Part shown: positions 50,557 to 62,449 of the stretch, piece by piece
How the letters are laid out: each line of letters begins with the position of its first letter
How positions within the stretch are numbered: the first letter of the stretch is position 1
Notes under the pieces: model-generated
What the model was told of the DNA's origin: nothing
Databases searched by the model: none
Seen by the model: the letters and a program-made list of their open reading frames with translations, nothing else
Position numbers and translations under genes: made by a program
From: Laetiporus sulphureus 93-53
Taxonomy: Eukaryota > Basidiomycota > Agaricomycetes > Polyporales > Laetiporaceae
Direction of reading: 5' to 3'
Assembly: GCF_001632365.1 (NCBI RefSeq)
Contig: NW_024468516.1
Span: 326,696-390,695 of the forward strand
DNA length: 64,000 nucleotides

Positions 50557-53500
50557 TGGCGGGATCGGGTGGGTCTTGGTGATGTGGGCTGTGCGAGAAA
50601 CACGGACGGAGCACAAGTGCCTCATGTGTACGCACGACGACGACAGTTCGAATTGAATCCACAGTTCAGTGTCGTGTGGTGCAAACGGCAAGGGCTTACG
50701 GCGTTACGAAGGGGGTCTCTGTGACGGTTTTATTCCAAAGGTAGAGCGCACACCTCACCAATTGAGTTGCTATACGATGTGATGGCAGCATGTGCGGTAT
50801 CGTTCGAAGCTGATTGGCTGAGTGACTTCGGCAGGCCATCCTGGCGAACGGCTGTATCGATACTCGGTGATGCCCACACGCGCCTACATGTAGTCAGTAA
50901 CACGTTCGCTCCTGAATGATGAGGCTTCTCCCGTTCATGTGACGTACAACAGACACCTGAGCAGGCTGAGCGCGGGAGGGATTTCCGCCGTCTCCTATGG
51001 GCAATGGTGCGAGCAAGCCTAGGTTTCGTCTGAACGCATGAAGAACATTAAGACAGCGATACGGGCTCACTCTGTACCGCCAACCACGCAAATCTTTCCG
51101 GAATGTTGCATGTAAGTTGAGAGCGGAGATCCGCGCTCATATATGAGGCGCCATCTCGGATTGCAGAACATGACAGACTGCACGTTTCATCATCTCCGAT
51201 AAAACGGAGAGAGCGCAATCACTCCATGCGTCACCGATAGGCCGCATACCGCTTGCATCATGCGATGACTACCTTCACAAACATGGCGTTTTATTTCATC
51301 ACCAACGGTGATCGTACACAACGAGCGTCTTGCTGAGATGTCCGCAATGGCATCAGATCCGGAAAAATGTAACAGCCTTGCTGAAAAACGACAGGACAGT
51401 CCACGTGGTGGTAAAACACAGGACACGCGGGCAGCATCCAACGATGTTCGGCGAGACAGCCCTTCAATGCATGTCACTTCGTGGCTTCGCCTCCTAGTTG
51501 CAGCGTGTTGATTGACTCTCCTCGAGATCGACCGCAAGGTCCGCGGAGGAACTTTCCGCACGCGTAAATATCGATGGAAGCAACGTACCTTCTGTCCACT
51601 ATAGGAAGCTGGTACAATGATCGCCGAGACGAGCAATGTGCACGCTGCGTGGGCGCGGCACGGATGGTGAGCCTCTACCAAGCCGCGAAGCATTGCAGCG
51701 CTCAACCTATGCTGGCCGTCAGCTGACGCGGAGCAGGAGCGGAAGACACACTGATATGGGCTGCAAATTTGGCACAGTCTAAAAGGCCCGCGCCTGATTG
51801 CACATGGAGATGAGCTACTTTGCGCGTCCCTCTGACGCACGGTGAGTGTGTTCATCCTGGGCGTTCGCCTTGTCCTAAGTGATAGAAATATTTTGACAGA
51901 GCACTCAGATATAGGGCGTTCGCTTCAATCCGAACAAACTCGTGGTTCCATTTGAATGGAGACATCCGAGGGGGCGGCCTATGTTAGGTGGTAAAACATG
52001 TTTCGCACAAGCACGGCGAGAAGCCCATGACGCAGCCGGATGGGTTCAGCACAGGAGTTGTGGTGGACATTTACATGCTGACCCGCAGCACAGCACGTAC
52101 CTTTCAGACACACGAGGACTGCGTCCAGCGAATCCTCTAGCAAAATTTCCTCTACAGGAATCTGGAAGAACCGAGACGAACTTCTGGATGATCAAAATTA
52201 TTCAGATATTTGATTAAGGATGCTCACATGCCTTCGGATCCCGGGAGGCCGGTTAGCGCAGTTGAGCTGCAGTGTTCTGCCGTGGGGCATAACGTCAGTA
52301 AGAGAATTTGAACCTAAAAGAAAGGTCAAGCGACGTCAGCAGCCCGGCTTGATGCAACTTTTGCAGCCGAGATTCATTCCTGGAGAAGAGAACTGAGTAT
52401 ATGCGTCTGAAAAATGACAGAAGACTGGTTCCAACGAATACCTCATGCGCCAGCTGTTCTAATTTTACTGAAGCCGTCGGGCATGGCCTGAGACAGTACC
52501 CTACAGTACCCCCCTCTAATACCGATCTCCTCCCGAAGCTGGAGCGAATAAAGGAAGCAGCATACTTTGCGATGTGGCCAAGAAGATGGAGGCTGTGAAG
52601 CATCCGATAAGACTACACGGAGTAGAGCGGCCGCAGACTGTTCAGATACGCCGTCACAAATGGGGCAACGGTCGATCTTGTAGTTATTTGCTGAATGATG
52701 GCTGATATGAGTAAGGTCTCCATAAAGAACACAATTAGGGCACCTAGCAGTAAGCCAGGGCCGATCCAAATTTTCGACGATCATTCGGGTTCAGCATCTA
52801 GCTGACAGCGGCGGTTCAGGAGCAGAAAAGCAGACAACAACGTTCTACCGATTTTTGGCAATCAGCTGGGCACCAATATACATGTTTTGGTAACTGATAA
52901 AGTAATTCCGTGCTGCGTCGTGAGGAGGGATGTCAGTGACAGACTGACGCATGAGGCTGATCGATGCACAGTTAGGTTTAGATGGAGCTCACCGACTAGA
53001 CTCTGATAGACAATGAGTACCTCCAGATAATCGATCAAACCTACAAAATTCCTCTCAATGTGGATAATCGCACGGAAGAGACCGCTTTGCAGCATCGATG
53101 CACTAGCTTGCCGAACGCTTTCTCGGAGATACGGTTGAACGCAACAGAGGGCGAAGCGGCAGATCCCTTTGACCGGTCAAGTAGGGAAGGGAACTCGGAA
53201 TATCATGACAACCGCATCTGCCGGGAGCAGAAGGGCTTGTGAAACGGACGAACTGTGTGGCACATCACATGGGATACTTGATTCGGGTATAACTGCAATG
53301 GCCGTGGCGTCCACGTCGCACCTGTGGGATAGCAAGCTCGACAGCCACCTGGGACCCGAGCCGCTGATACGATGGCCTCTGAATAGCATCTGTTCGGATC
53401 ATGAGAGGACTCTGTCAAGGCTGGTGAGCTTGCGAATGATAGAGAGCGAATTTCCGTCTTGGAAGCACTACTCGCAAGCGAACACTGGGGAAGCTTGGAG

Positions 53501-54444
53501 GCCACCCAGATGAGCGAAGCAGCTGCGGCGGTCTGCAGCAGCTGCAATGAAGAGGGCCCTGGGGTGGCTTATTCGTGCCGAGAGTGGGGTACAGCAGCGC
53601 TGAAATTGCAAGGTGCCAAAAAGGCAGTGCAGAATTGCCATATCCGAGAGCAGGCCGGCAGCGTCTGAGAGATGTGGTGTGTTTCCCATGCGCTGCGAGA
53701 CGGAGATACGCGTGAGCAGATGATGTACGACGCTAGGATCGTTTGGGAATGGACGATTCCCTCCTATCAGGCATGAAGATGTACCTGTGAGAGATGGGAG
53801 GTGCAATTCGGCTTAGAGGCCGAGCGGTGTTTGGCCACGGGTGCAGCATTAACGCAGGTCGTCCGAAGAAGCAGAACACTGGCAACCGCACCAGGGGAAG
53901 TTGATCTCAAACACGGAGATTGCACGGATTACGAACGCAGAATACTAATGCTCATCGGTGGCTGCCGAACAATTGACTCAAAAGTTTAATGCTCCGCGCC
54001 CGACTCCGAGCATGTCTCCGACGAACAAGCAGGGCGGTGCTCGCCAGGAGTGTATGGTATGTCAGCTCTAACTCCTTGCGGTCTGTCCGGTGCCTCCCCG
54101 CATCACGGGGCGGGGTTGTCAAGGAAAATGTAGCGAACCGTTCCACCCAACTCCGGATCACTGGCGCATAATACACACCTGGCTATCAGTCACTTACGGA
54201 ATTTGCGGGCCATTCCAGTGAGTCGATAACCATCTTATCGTCATCCGTCAAGCTGTGACATTCAAACCTCCTTTTAGATCGTCTCCAGCCCGAGTTGGAG
54301 CCAAACTTGAGCACGAGACCCGGACATGCTGGGCTGTCCGTTACCATAAATCTTTCCGGCTCGCAGGCTCGGATCCATGGCTCGACACTTTATGTCCCTC
54401 GGAGTGTTACTAGACAACCACCATTGCTTACACCCTCGACGCTC
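50557..54444. other. Gene-poor tract, 3.9 kb
   Basis: No confident gene. The first kilobase holds the esterase 3' flank. Parts between 52.3 and 53.6 kb on the minus strand look like exons and are listed separately. Near 54.0 kb there is a possible short plus-strand exon beginning MSPTNKQGG that I could not connect to anything. Confidence 0.4.
52295..53130 (-). pseudogene. Possible gene remnant or intron-rich unknown gene
   Basis: Three stretches on the minus strand read like protein and are bounded by good splice signals: YLRESVRQASASMLQSG...IDYLEVLIVYQSL (about 53130-53005), SLMRQSVTDIPPHDAARNYFISYQNMYIGAQLIAKNR (about 52965-52850), and ALIVFFMETLLISAIIQQITTRSTVAPF (about 52735-52620). Beyond the third the frame is stopped and no terminal exon could be fixed, nor was a start found upstream. 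The segments do not match a family I can name. It may be a decayed gene or one whose ends I failed to resolve. Confidence 0.3.
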
Positions 54445-55867
54445 ATGAATCCTACAAGTCATCCGTCGCATAACTCCTCCTCACATCCTCCTAAAGGGAC
54501 CCATCCCGGCGCGATGCACCACCGCGAACAATCTCCTATCGCCGCACTTGCGGGCTCCTCGCAGCATCCATCTTTGCCTTCAATTCGTCAACTGCACCCA
54601 GACCTTCCGCTCTCCATGTCTACGGACCCTTCCTACGGGCGTAGACAATCAATCAGCTATTCTTCTCCAGCAGCTATTGCCGTCGGTGCGCATATCCTCT
54701 GCGTCACGCGCCTGCGCACCTTATTTTCATGACAGGCTCTCGTCCCCCGCAGGACGAGTCCGACGCAGAGGTGGAGACGCAAGAACCCCCGAAGAAGAAG
54801 AGGCGCAGACAGGCATTGAGTTGTACCGGTACGAACGTCAACCTAATCGCTAGTCAATTGACCTCACGTCTGTTTTCCCTCTCGTCTCTTCTCACAATCT
54901 TCTGTCAAAATTCATGCGAACCTGTGAATGCCAATGACTTGTACAGAGTGTAAGAGACGCAAGATCAAATGTGACAGGTCGGAAGTCTCATTGTATTCGC
55001 TTCCGCACCCTCTGATAATACCTATCGCCATTGATGAACAGGGCGCAACCGTGTGGCCCTTGCGTGCGACGCGGGGAACCGAATAAATGCCAATGGCATG
55101 TAATTGAACCAATGTGAGCAGTGTTTGGCCCGCAGTCGACTATGACATGCCAATGATGATTTAGGGAGAAGTATGTGACGCGGTCTGAATACGATGAACT
55201 CAAGGCGAGAGTGGCGCAATTGGAATCTTTTATCCAAGGGTTGGTGCCTAGCGGAGTGCCCGGTACCGCATCTCGGCAGCGCATTTCATCGAATACCATA
55301 CCGTCGGGCCCCACCCAACGTATCGAGCATATACAGGGAACGGCAATCACCCCTTATCATCAGGTTGCACCATCCGCAGGCCCTTCGACGTACCCTGGTG
55401 CGTTTCAGCATCTACCTCCTGCTAGTCGAGTGGAGCCCCAAGCATTGTCCGATCGCCAACCGAAACTGGTTCCTATACGCAGCCCGACGCTACCGAGCCG
55501 ACCGCCCGCTTCCCATAGCCAATCGCACCACGCTATGCAGGTCAGGTCACCAAACGATCCTCATCCTTCAATGTCCCCCTCGTCTATTCATAGCATGCCA
55601 CCAAGCTCTGAGTCTCGCTCCCCAGCGTCTGTTTCCTCGAGGAGAGCGTCGCTTTCACTTGCGGCGATTACATCGCCCTACACGCCTGAGCCTCGTCCCC
55701 AGAGCCCGCCAAAAAAATTCCAAGCGCAGACGCCAACAGCGCCGGGTCAGCGTCTGCGCACGGAACCAGCACCACCGGACTCGGCACGAACGCCACACCA
55801 CCATCAGCGTCCTCCCCACGGCTCTCCCGTCGTCGGGCAGCGACAGGCCCAGCCGATACAAGCCTAG
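54445..55867 (+). CDS. Short Zn2Cys6 (fungal zinc-cluster) transcription factor
   Basis: DNA-binding regulator of the Gal4-type zinc-cluster class. Five exons (54445-54685, 54736-54828, 54947-54977, 55042-55113, 55165-55867) sum to 1140 nt, giving 379 residues. The N-terminus is Ser/Pro/His-rich with SIRQLHPDLP, then a basic nuclear signal (PPKKKRRRQ) directly before the zinc cluster. The six cysteines are spaced C-x2-C-x6-C-x5-C-x2-C-x8-C, assembled across two introns (CTECKRRKIKCDR, then PCGPCVRRGEPNKC). A short coiled-coil heptad region follows (YDELKARVAQLESFIQG), and the rest is Pro/Ser-rich. No fungal-specific middle homology domain is present, which is unusual. Coding-like sequence persists in other frames to about 56050, so the C-terminal exon may be incomplete in this model. 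Confidence 0.75.
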
Positions 55868-56712
55868 CTCGTCACTCGACGACAACGGTTAGTTCGGCAG
55901 ATTTCTACGCGCAACGACCTCGTTAGCGCAGCGCAACGTCCATTCCCACTGCATCTACCGCTCCCCATCATTTTACCAATATTCACGCCCATACCTTACC
56001 TGGTTCAGAAGACGTCAGCCCAGAGTATACCCGTCCAAGTTCTTCCAGAGCTTGACATGCGCTACGAGTGTACTTCATTCATGTTGTCAGAGGACAGGGA
56101 AAGGTCCTAGTGCGAGGTGTCGGCGAGAAGGCGGAATCGAGCACCAATTATCAACACATCTGTAGTTGTGATGTAACATTTTATCGGTCATCTGTATACC
56201 TGGGCTCGAATAATGATGGATGATGCTGCGGATCGCTGACAGTGCCTCATTGCAGCAAATTCATACTTATCACTCTTGGCGAGTCGTACGACAACTGTCG
56301 ATAATCACCGACAATGAAATGATATCATCGAGAAAAGAGAACATGTATTGCGAGCTAGCGTGGTATGAACGGACATACGGAGATACTGCATAGAAGGGAG
56401 GAAGCATGATGAGGTTGGAGACCCGCAGCCCACGCCAGGTCAGTGCGCTGCGCGCATGAAACACAGCCTGTGCGTGAACGGGCGAGCGCCCCGCGAACAA
56501 GCGGACTTGCGCTCCAGGGAGGCTAGCATGCCAACGTGCCAAGGGCGGCATGAGGCATGTCCTACCCGCGAGCTGATACATGAACGGACGGACAAGGTTC
56601 CAAAATGCAGGGTCGCGACGGGCATCCGCGCAGCACAGCGCACGCTCCGACAAATCGTCGAATGGAGCCGAACATGTGAGAGATGTTTTGCAATCGAACC
56701 TATCCCACGACG
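55868..56712. other. Convergent 3' intergenic region
   Basis: Lies between the zinc-cluster gene and the UPF1 stop. The first 200 bases still look coding in shifted frames (for example SEDVSPEYTRPSSSRA); the rest shows nothing recognisable. Confidence 0.4.
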
Positions 56713-59700
56713 CTAGAACACGGTAACGCCAGACTGAGTTCCGGTGTACTGCGATTTCATGTCGTCCATATCAGTGGCGTCGTCTTGACTCTTGTAGTCG
56801 TACTGAGACAGACTGCCTATGTCCGATGTCCCCGCAGTGGAAGAGAATGATGAGCGGCGTCGAAGTCTATCAGACTGTGAATAAGCCATGCTGCTGATAG
56901 GACGGTCGGCAGGTCCAATCGCACTGCCCACGACGCTAGCTGTGTCGGTGCCTCCGGGACCAACGTCCTGGGAAATGATGGAGCTTGCATAGCTGCCATA
57001 TGTGCTGCGTTTCGCGCCATTCGGTCGTTGCATCCCCGGTCCGAAGGGGCCATTCGCAGCGAATATGGGTAAACCTGAAGAGTACGTCGCCTGAGAACGC
57101 AGAGACTGAACATCCGAAGGTACGTATCCTATTGCATCATGCGTGCGATAAAAGGTAGGGTCAAAGCGGCTGGGAGTGCCGGATCGGCGACCTGCAGAAG
57201 AACCATCAGCACGGATACGTCAGTGTACGTACACGGGAATTAGACGCACCATCACCTGTCACACCGCTTCCCAAATAGTCCCGAGCATTGGTCTCGTGCC
57301 TACGGAACTGATCCATCGCCTTGACGAGAGTGCGCCTTGGCTTGCTAAATTGGATCATACTGGGCTGAAGATTGCTGAGGGGACCCTCAACAAGGCAATT
57401 CTTTTCCTTATAGTGGGTCAGGAGGTAGTGCCATAGCGGGTGCTTTAGTAGGCGTGAGTGCCTGGAAACAATAGCGTAAATCATCGGACAACCCACCTTG
57501 CTCAGAACCTTCGGATTCCCGAGGATGACTACTCCATACTTCGCGCGAGTCAATGCCACATTCAATCGCCTGGGATCGTTCAAGAAACCAATGCCTTGGT
57601 GCTCGTTGCTTCGGACACAGCTGAGGATGATGTAATCCTTCTCTCGCCCCTGGAAAGCATCAACACTGGCAACTTCAATCTCTTTATAGAGGTCTTTCTT
57701 CAGGGACCCATTGAATTGCATGTAGTTGACGATATAGGAGCGTTGACCTTCGTACGGCGTTACCACGCCAATCTGGCTCGGGACAACACCGGACTTGAAG
57801 AACTTGGTTACGATCTTTTCCACGTTGGAAGCTTCCGTTCTAACAAGCGGATAATTGAGTCTACATATATATATGTAAGTTAACCAGGCACGTACCTATT
57901 CAGGAATGATGTTCCGCTAGACGAGATCTCTTCCTGCCCCAGATTCTGATAGAAGAACATGGGCGTGTCAGGGACAGGCCATGGGAAATCAACATTTTTC
58001 CTCAATCGTTCAGGAGCGGTAACTCCGTTCTGCAGCGTCCCTTCGTAGAACATGTTCGACGGGAACTCAGACAGGCACGGGTGCATGCGGTATTGGACTT
58101 GCAATCTGATAGGACGATTGCCGAGGACAACCAGGCGTTCAAAAAGTGATTGAGTCAACCCGGCACGGGCGGCTTTCTTGTTCATGATAACAGGTCCAAG
58201 TTGCTGAAGCGAAGTCAGTGCCTATGATCTCGAGTCAAAAGCCGATCCAACTCACCTGGTGGTCACCAACCAAAACGACCTGTTTACAACCAAGTACCAA
58301 CGGTATCAAGCACTCTGCATACAATGATCAGCTAACCGATTTCGTTGGTGGAGCACATGAATACATACCTGGTTCGGCGGCCTGCGTCGCTTCATCGATG
58401 AGAACGGTACGGAACTTAAATTTGCTCAAACGCGGGTCACCTGCACCGACGCAGGTGCAACAGATGACATCAGCAGCGCTGAGAATCTCCTTCTCGCACT
58501 GTCTGATGAGCGCCTTGTACTTCCTCTCGTCGTTCGAGCTTAGTTCTCCTTGCTCATTCTTGAGCAGTATTAACTTCTGCAGTTCGACGTTCGTTGTGTT
58601 GTTTGCAACTTGCTGATGCAAAGTCAGGAACGATACAGAGGAATCGAGCGCCTCCCGTGACTTTGCAGTAAGACGGACAACCTTGAGTCCCGTCGCATGA
58701 ATCTTCTCAGTGAGCTGATCAACGGCCACGTTGGATGGGGCGCAGACTAAAACTTGCCCCGGGTTCATTTTGGCTAGATGATACACGATGGACGCCGAGG
58801 TGACCGTCTTGCCCGTGCCGGGAGGACCTTGAATCAAGCTTAGAGGCTTCTGCAAGACGCTCTTGACCGCATACATTTGAGAGTGGTTCAACTCCGGAAG
58901 CCCCGGCGCCGAGAACCGCTTAGGCATCTGGGTTCGCAGAACCTGCGGCTCGAGCTCGTGTCCTAGAAGCTTGTGATACTACACGCATAGTCAATAACAC
59001 CGTGATAGCAAGCAATGTCTACTTCTACTCACGATGTAGCCGCTGACGCTCTTTTCGTCAACTGCAAATGTCTTCATGGCAAGCTGCATCCTGTCAAAGC
59101 TAGTTGACTTCCAGACAAAGTCGCCGGTGTAATTGTGGTTGATCTCTAAAGGCACACCCTCAGACCTCCTCAACTCGAGTCCGATCTCATCAGAGACATC
59201 TATGAATGAAGTTAGCGTCTCGATCTATGCGGCAGCAAAACCTGCGTACTGTTTGGGATTTTTATCACATGGCCATCCCCTTCCCAGGGCTTGTGCAATG
59301 TCCCAGTATACCTGAGCCTCAGCTCATCTCCTACGGCAAGGCGAACTTCGCCGCTCTCGAGCTTCGGCAAGCAGAACCAAGCCACTCGCTTCTGGTTAAG
59401 ACCGAGATCCCACCGGACTGTGATATCGGTTTGGGTCTGCGACTCTTTCAGGCGTTTGTCGTAGTCTGCTTCTATTTTGACCAAAGGCCCGAAGATGTTC
59501 TGATGCTGATATGCATCCTCGTAGCGGAGTATGACTGGCTGCGGCTCGTCATCTACGCCCGGTTTCTCGAGATCTTCAAGCGTAGCGTTCGCATTCTCGC
59601 GCCACAGATCCTCGAGACGATTGATCTGCTGGAATGAGATCTGACGCGATCGAAGTTGTTCAGTCTCGCTGGGGGGCTTCACGAGCCATGATAAGAAAGA

Positions 59701-60426
59701 GCGGTCGTCAATGAGAGGTGCCCACAGAGAGGCATTCCAAGAGATGTCCTTCGATATAGCCGCACAAGGATGCCTGCGCCACAGTGTAAGTAAAGGCAGG
59801 TCATGCGAATGATGTTCTACACACCGGCAAAGAAGAACAACCACCGTGTCGCTCTTGGCGGGAATGAAACCGAGCATGAAGACGTTCTTGCTGCCACAGT
59901 TGTAGCACTCTGGCACGGTCTCTCCGAGTGGACTTTCACTGTGAAGAATGACTTCCTTGTGCTTGGCACGTACTAGGTGATTGACAATGTGCGAAGCAGA
60001 GGTGTTGCCACGAGAGTTGCAGAACCATTTGGAGCAAATGAGACACTTCACGACAGAAGCAGGAGAGTGAATGCCACAATAGCTTATAATAAACATCAGT
60101 AAAAACTCGGGTCTGCAGTCTATATTGACATACCTGCAAGCATGGGGAGGTAAGTCGACCTGGCCCTCATCCTTCAAATCGTCTAGAACTGCATCGAAAT
60201 CATCGTCCATGCTGCTAGAGATTGACCCATGGCCATCGCCAGCTCTGCGTCCGGTAGGAGAGGAGACAAACGAACGGTCGTCGCTGAGGGAGAGGTTCTC
60301 TAGATCAACCGGGACGTGGCTTTGGCTGGTCGTATTTGCTGTATACACGGACGAGGTGTCGTCGACGACATCCATGCCACCATAGGAAGATGCAGAGTCA
60401 TACTGAAAGTTTTCAAAGGAATCCAT
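56713..60426 (-). CDS. UPF1: UPF1 / NAM7 RNA helicase of nonsense-mediated decay
   Basis: ATP-dependent 5'-3' RNA helicase at the core of nonsense-mediated mRNA decay, cytoplasmic. It begins [17 protein letters not shown]. The zinc-binding CH domain follows with [39 protein letters not shown] and [16 protein letters not shown]. Helicase motifs in order: [11 protein letters not shown] (Walker A), [26 protein letters not shown] (Walker B, DEAT), [61 protein letters not shown] and [13 protein letters not shown]. The C-terminal 150 residues, beginning [14 protein letters not shown] after an intron, hold six SQ and one TQ dipeptides. About a dozen introns. The stop is at 56713-56715. It faces HYPK across 242 bases. 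Confidence 0.95.
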
Positions 60427-60668
60427 GGTGTAAAAGAGCTCAGAGAAGTGAGAGACGCGTATATGCGGTGGAGGTATCGAGTCAAGATGTAAATGCGGGA
60501 CCGCGGTGGCCCTGCTTACTAGGTGCGGAGGCCATGCGCATCGCACATGGCTGTGTAGACCACGTGACCAGATCGACTCGCGATTGTGCTGGAATAGACG
60601 CCAAGTTGCTCGCAGTGTTCCAAACAGTGCGAGTTAGTTGCGCTAGCTAGCGGCAGCCTCTGAACATC
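60427..60668. promoter_or_regulatory. Shared divergent promoter, UPF1 / HYPK
   Basis: The two ATGs are 242 bases apart on opposite strands. A CCACGTGACC element occurs near 60558-60567 in the middle. No TATA box is clear. Confidence 0.5.
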
Positions 60669-61046
60669 ATGGCTCATTTGTCGCGCAGTAATGGTCGACC
60701 AGAGCCTGAAGTCATAGTAAATGTGCGCCTCCGTCTGCCTGTTCTGTGAGATCGGCTGAGCAACTTGTGCAGTTTGCAGATGGGTGCGCGTACTCGAAAA
60801 GCAAGATGGAAGAAGCGTTCAAAAGCGGACTGCTCGACAAGCCCGGCACCAAGACAATCAAGGAGTCCCATAATGTGAGACGGGAAGATGTGGACCTGCT
60901 TGTGAGCATGCCTCCTACCAAGCACTGCTCCCACTCATGCCTTGTAACAGGTACATGAGTTGGAGGTACCTCGCGCACAGGCAGAGAAGATGCTGCTCGA
61001 GAAGGGCGATATCTCACGAGTGCTTGAAGAGTGGGTCACGGCATGA
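60669..61046 (+). CDS. HYPK-like protein (NatA-associated, UBA-like)
   Basis: HYPK proteins bind the ribosome-associated N-terminal acetyltransferase NatA and act as co-translational chaperones. Three exons (60669-60716, 60773-60901, 60951-61046) sum to 273 nt, giving 90 residues, a size usual for HYPK. The N-terminus MAHLSRSNGRPEPEVI is followed by FADGCAYSKSKMEEAFKSGLLD and a basic helix. The UBA-like C-terminal domain reads VRREDVDLLVHELEVPRAQAEKMLLEKGDISRVLEEWV. No ORF of this size is open in one frame, so the gene is easily missed. It is convergent with the MRP51-like gene, with 77 bases between stops. Confidence 0.8.
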
Positions 61047-61123
61047 CATATAGCTGTAGGCAACTGAAGGCACTATGACACTGTTGTCACAAGGTACAAA
61101 CCGAATGATACCATTGTCTAGCC

Positions 61124-62401
61124 TCACGGAGCTCCCGTCTGTCCCGTCCCTCCCGTCGAGTTCTTGATCATATTGCTCAGCACGTCCATCAGACGATGAC
61201 CACCATCCGCTGTCACTTTGTCATCGAATTTCGGTGTTGTTGTAGTAGGCTGCTTCGTGAGCATCGAGGCCGTAGTGATCTCATCTTCATCATTGGCGAC
61301 GTACTCTCTCGTTCCGGGAATGTGAGTGTTTCGACGGTGATGCTCCGTGCCCACAGAATATACCTCGGTGCGTATAATCGCGAGAGAATCCTTCCCACCC
61401 GAATGCTGTGCGACCGTCGACGGAGCCGAAACGAGTTCTGCGCTTCGGAAGCGAAGGTCCGCGACAACGCCGTCATTGGGATTCCTCGATATGCCTTCTC
61501 CAGCCTTCTCCAATGCGTTCCAATCCATAGGGTGGACCCCGCTGCCGCGATCACCCTTCCGCATAGTCGCCAAAACACCAGCAAAGCTAGCGACGTAACC
61601 CTCTTTTCCTCCACGTTGAGTAGTTATATTAGACTGCAGAAGACGGCCTTGACTGGGCTTGGTGAATAAATGATTTTGCAGGGGAGGAGAATGACTGTAG
61701 TTGAGTCCACCAAAGCGCTGCGGCTGCTGTTCGATGAGGTGGGTGTTCGGCTCTTTGAATCTCTGGTACGCGTAGTACTGGAGGAAGTCCTTGAACTGCT
61801 CCTGGTTTGGCCGATGAGATTCCCTCCACAGCGTGACAGGCTCGTCAGAATCCTTTCTCCCCTCCTGCTTGGATTTTTCCGTTTGCTGCTGCAGGTATTT
61901 GCGGAATTCCGGTCGCAATTGCCGCAATTTATGCAGATAGCATTCAAACTCACTATCGGACATAGCGTGAACGTTGGGCACAGCCGTACTCCTCTCTCTG
62001 AGGCCTTTCTCCTCCGCTCGATTATTCGATGACGCGTTCTTGGTGCCCTGGCTGAATTCGGAGTCGATGTCCCACTGAATGTCGCGGTAGGGACCCAGCT
62101 TTTCCGCCCAGCTCCCAAACTCCACACGCGGTGTCACACCCACTTCCTCCCACATCCGTATCCATCGGCTCTGTTGTTCTGCGCTCCTCCACTCTGTCTG
62201 CTCCTCCCTGGAATCGATAGCCTTAACCGTAACGGTCGCTTTCCGGCGGCGAATGGGTAAGGGTCGCTTAAATCCCCAGTTTCCGCGGTGGCAATGACCA
62301 CCAAAAGAGACATAGGACTGCGCGATCTTTGGATCAAACGACGCGAATTTAGATTGGCGAAGTAGAGCCGCAAACTGAGAGGGCGGGGGCGGAGTCGCCA
62401 T
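61124..62401 (-). CDS. MRP51: Mitochondrial small-subunit ribosomal protein, MRP51-like (bS1m)
   Basis: Fungal Mrp51 is a mitoribosome small-subunit protein linked to recognition of mitochondrial mRNA leaders. The start ATG at 62401 gives MATPPPPSQFAALLRQSKFASFDPKIAQSY, the family's N-terminal block. GGHCHRGNWGFKRPLPIRRRKATVTVKAID follows, with WRSAEQQSRWIRMWEE. The remainder is variable and hydrophilic, with KFREFRKYLQ-type segments and a Thr/Lys-rich tail ending GTGQTGAP. The body is a single uninterrupted exon, unlike most neighbours. An in-frame ATG at 62449 would add 16 residues (MSLVGPIWQEPLHPPI). Assignment rests on the N-terminal block and is good but not certain. Confidence 0.75.
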   Translation of the reverse strand: MATPPPPSQFAALLRQSKFASFDPKIAQSYVSFGGHCHRGNWGFKRPLPIRRRKATVTVKAIDSREEQTEWRSAEQQSRWIRMWEEVGVTPRVEFGSWAEKLGPYRDIQWDIDSEFSQGTKNASSNNRAEEKGLRERSTAVPNVHAMSDSEFECYLHKLRQLRPEFRKYLQQQTEKSKQEGRKDSDEPVTLWRESHRPNQEQFKDFLQYYAYQRFKEPNTHLIEQQPQRFGGLNYSHSPPLQNHLFTKPSQGRLLQSNITTQRGGKEGYVASFAGVLATMRKGDRGSGVHPMDWNALEKAGEGISRNPNDGVVADLRFRSAELVSAPSTVAQHSGGKDSLAIIRTEVYSVGTEHHRRNTHIPGTREYVANDEDEITTASMLTKQPTTTTPKFDDKVTADGGHRLMDVLSNMIKNSTGGTGQTGAP

Positions 62402-62449
62402 AATCGGTGGGTGAAGAGGTTCTTGCCATATTGGTCCGACAAGAGACAT

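Noticed and set aside
51190..51855. 221-codon minus-strand open frame
   Set aside because: No recognisable motif, odd Cys/Arg/Ser composition and no neighbouring exons; likely chance.
52247..52320. tRNA-like sequence (GGTTAGCGCAGTTGAG ... ATTTGAACCT)
   Set aside because: It has a passable A box and a weak B box, but the acceptor stem does not pair, so it is not a tRNA. A tRNA-derived relic is possible but unsupported.
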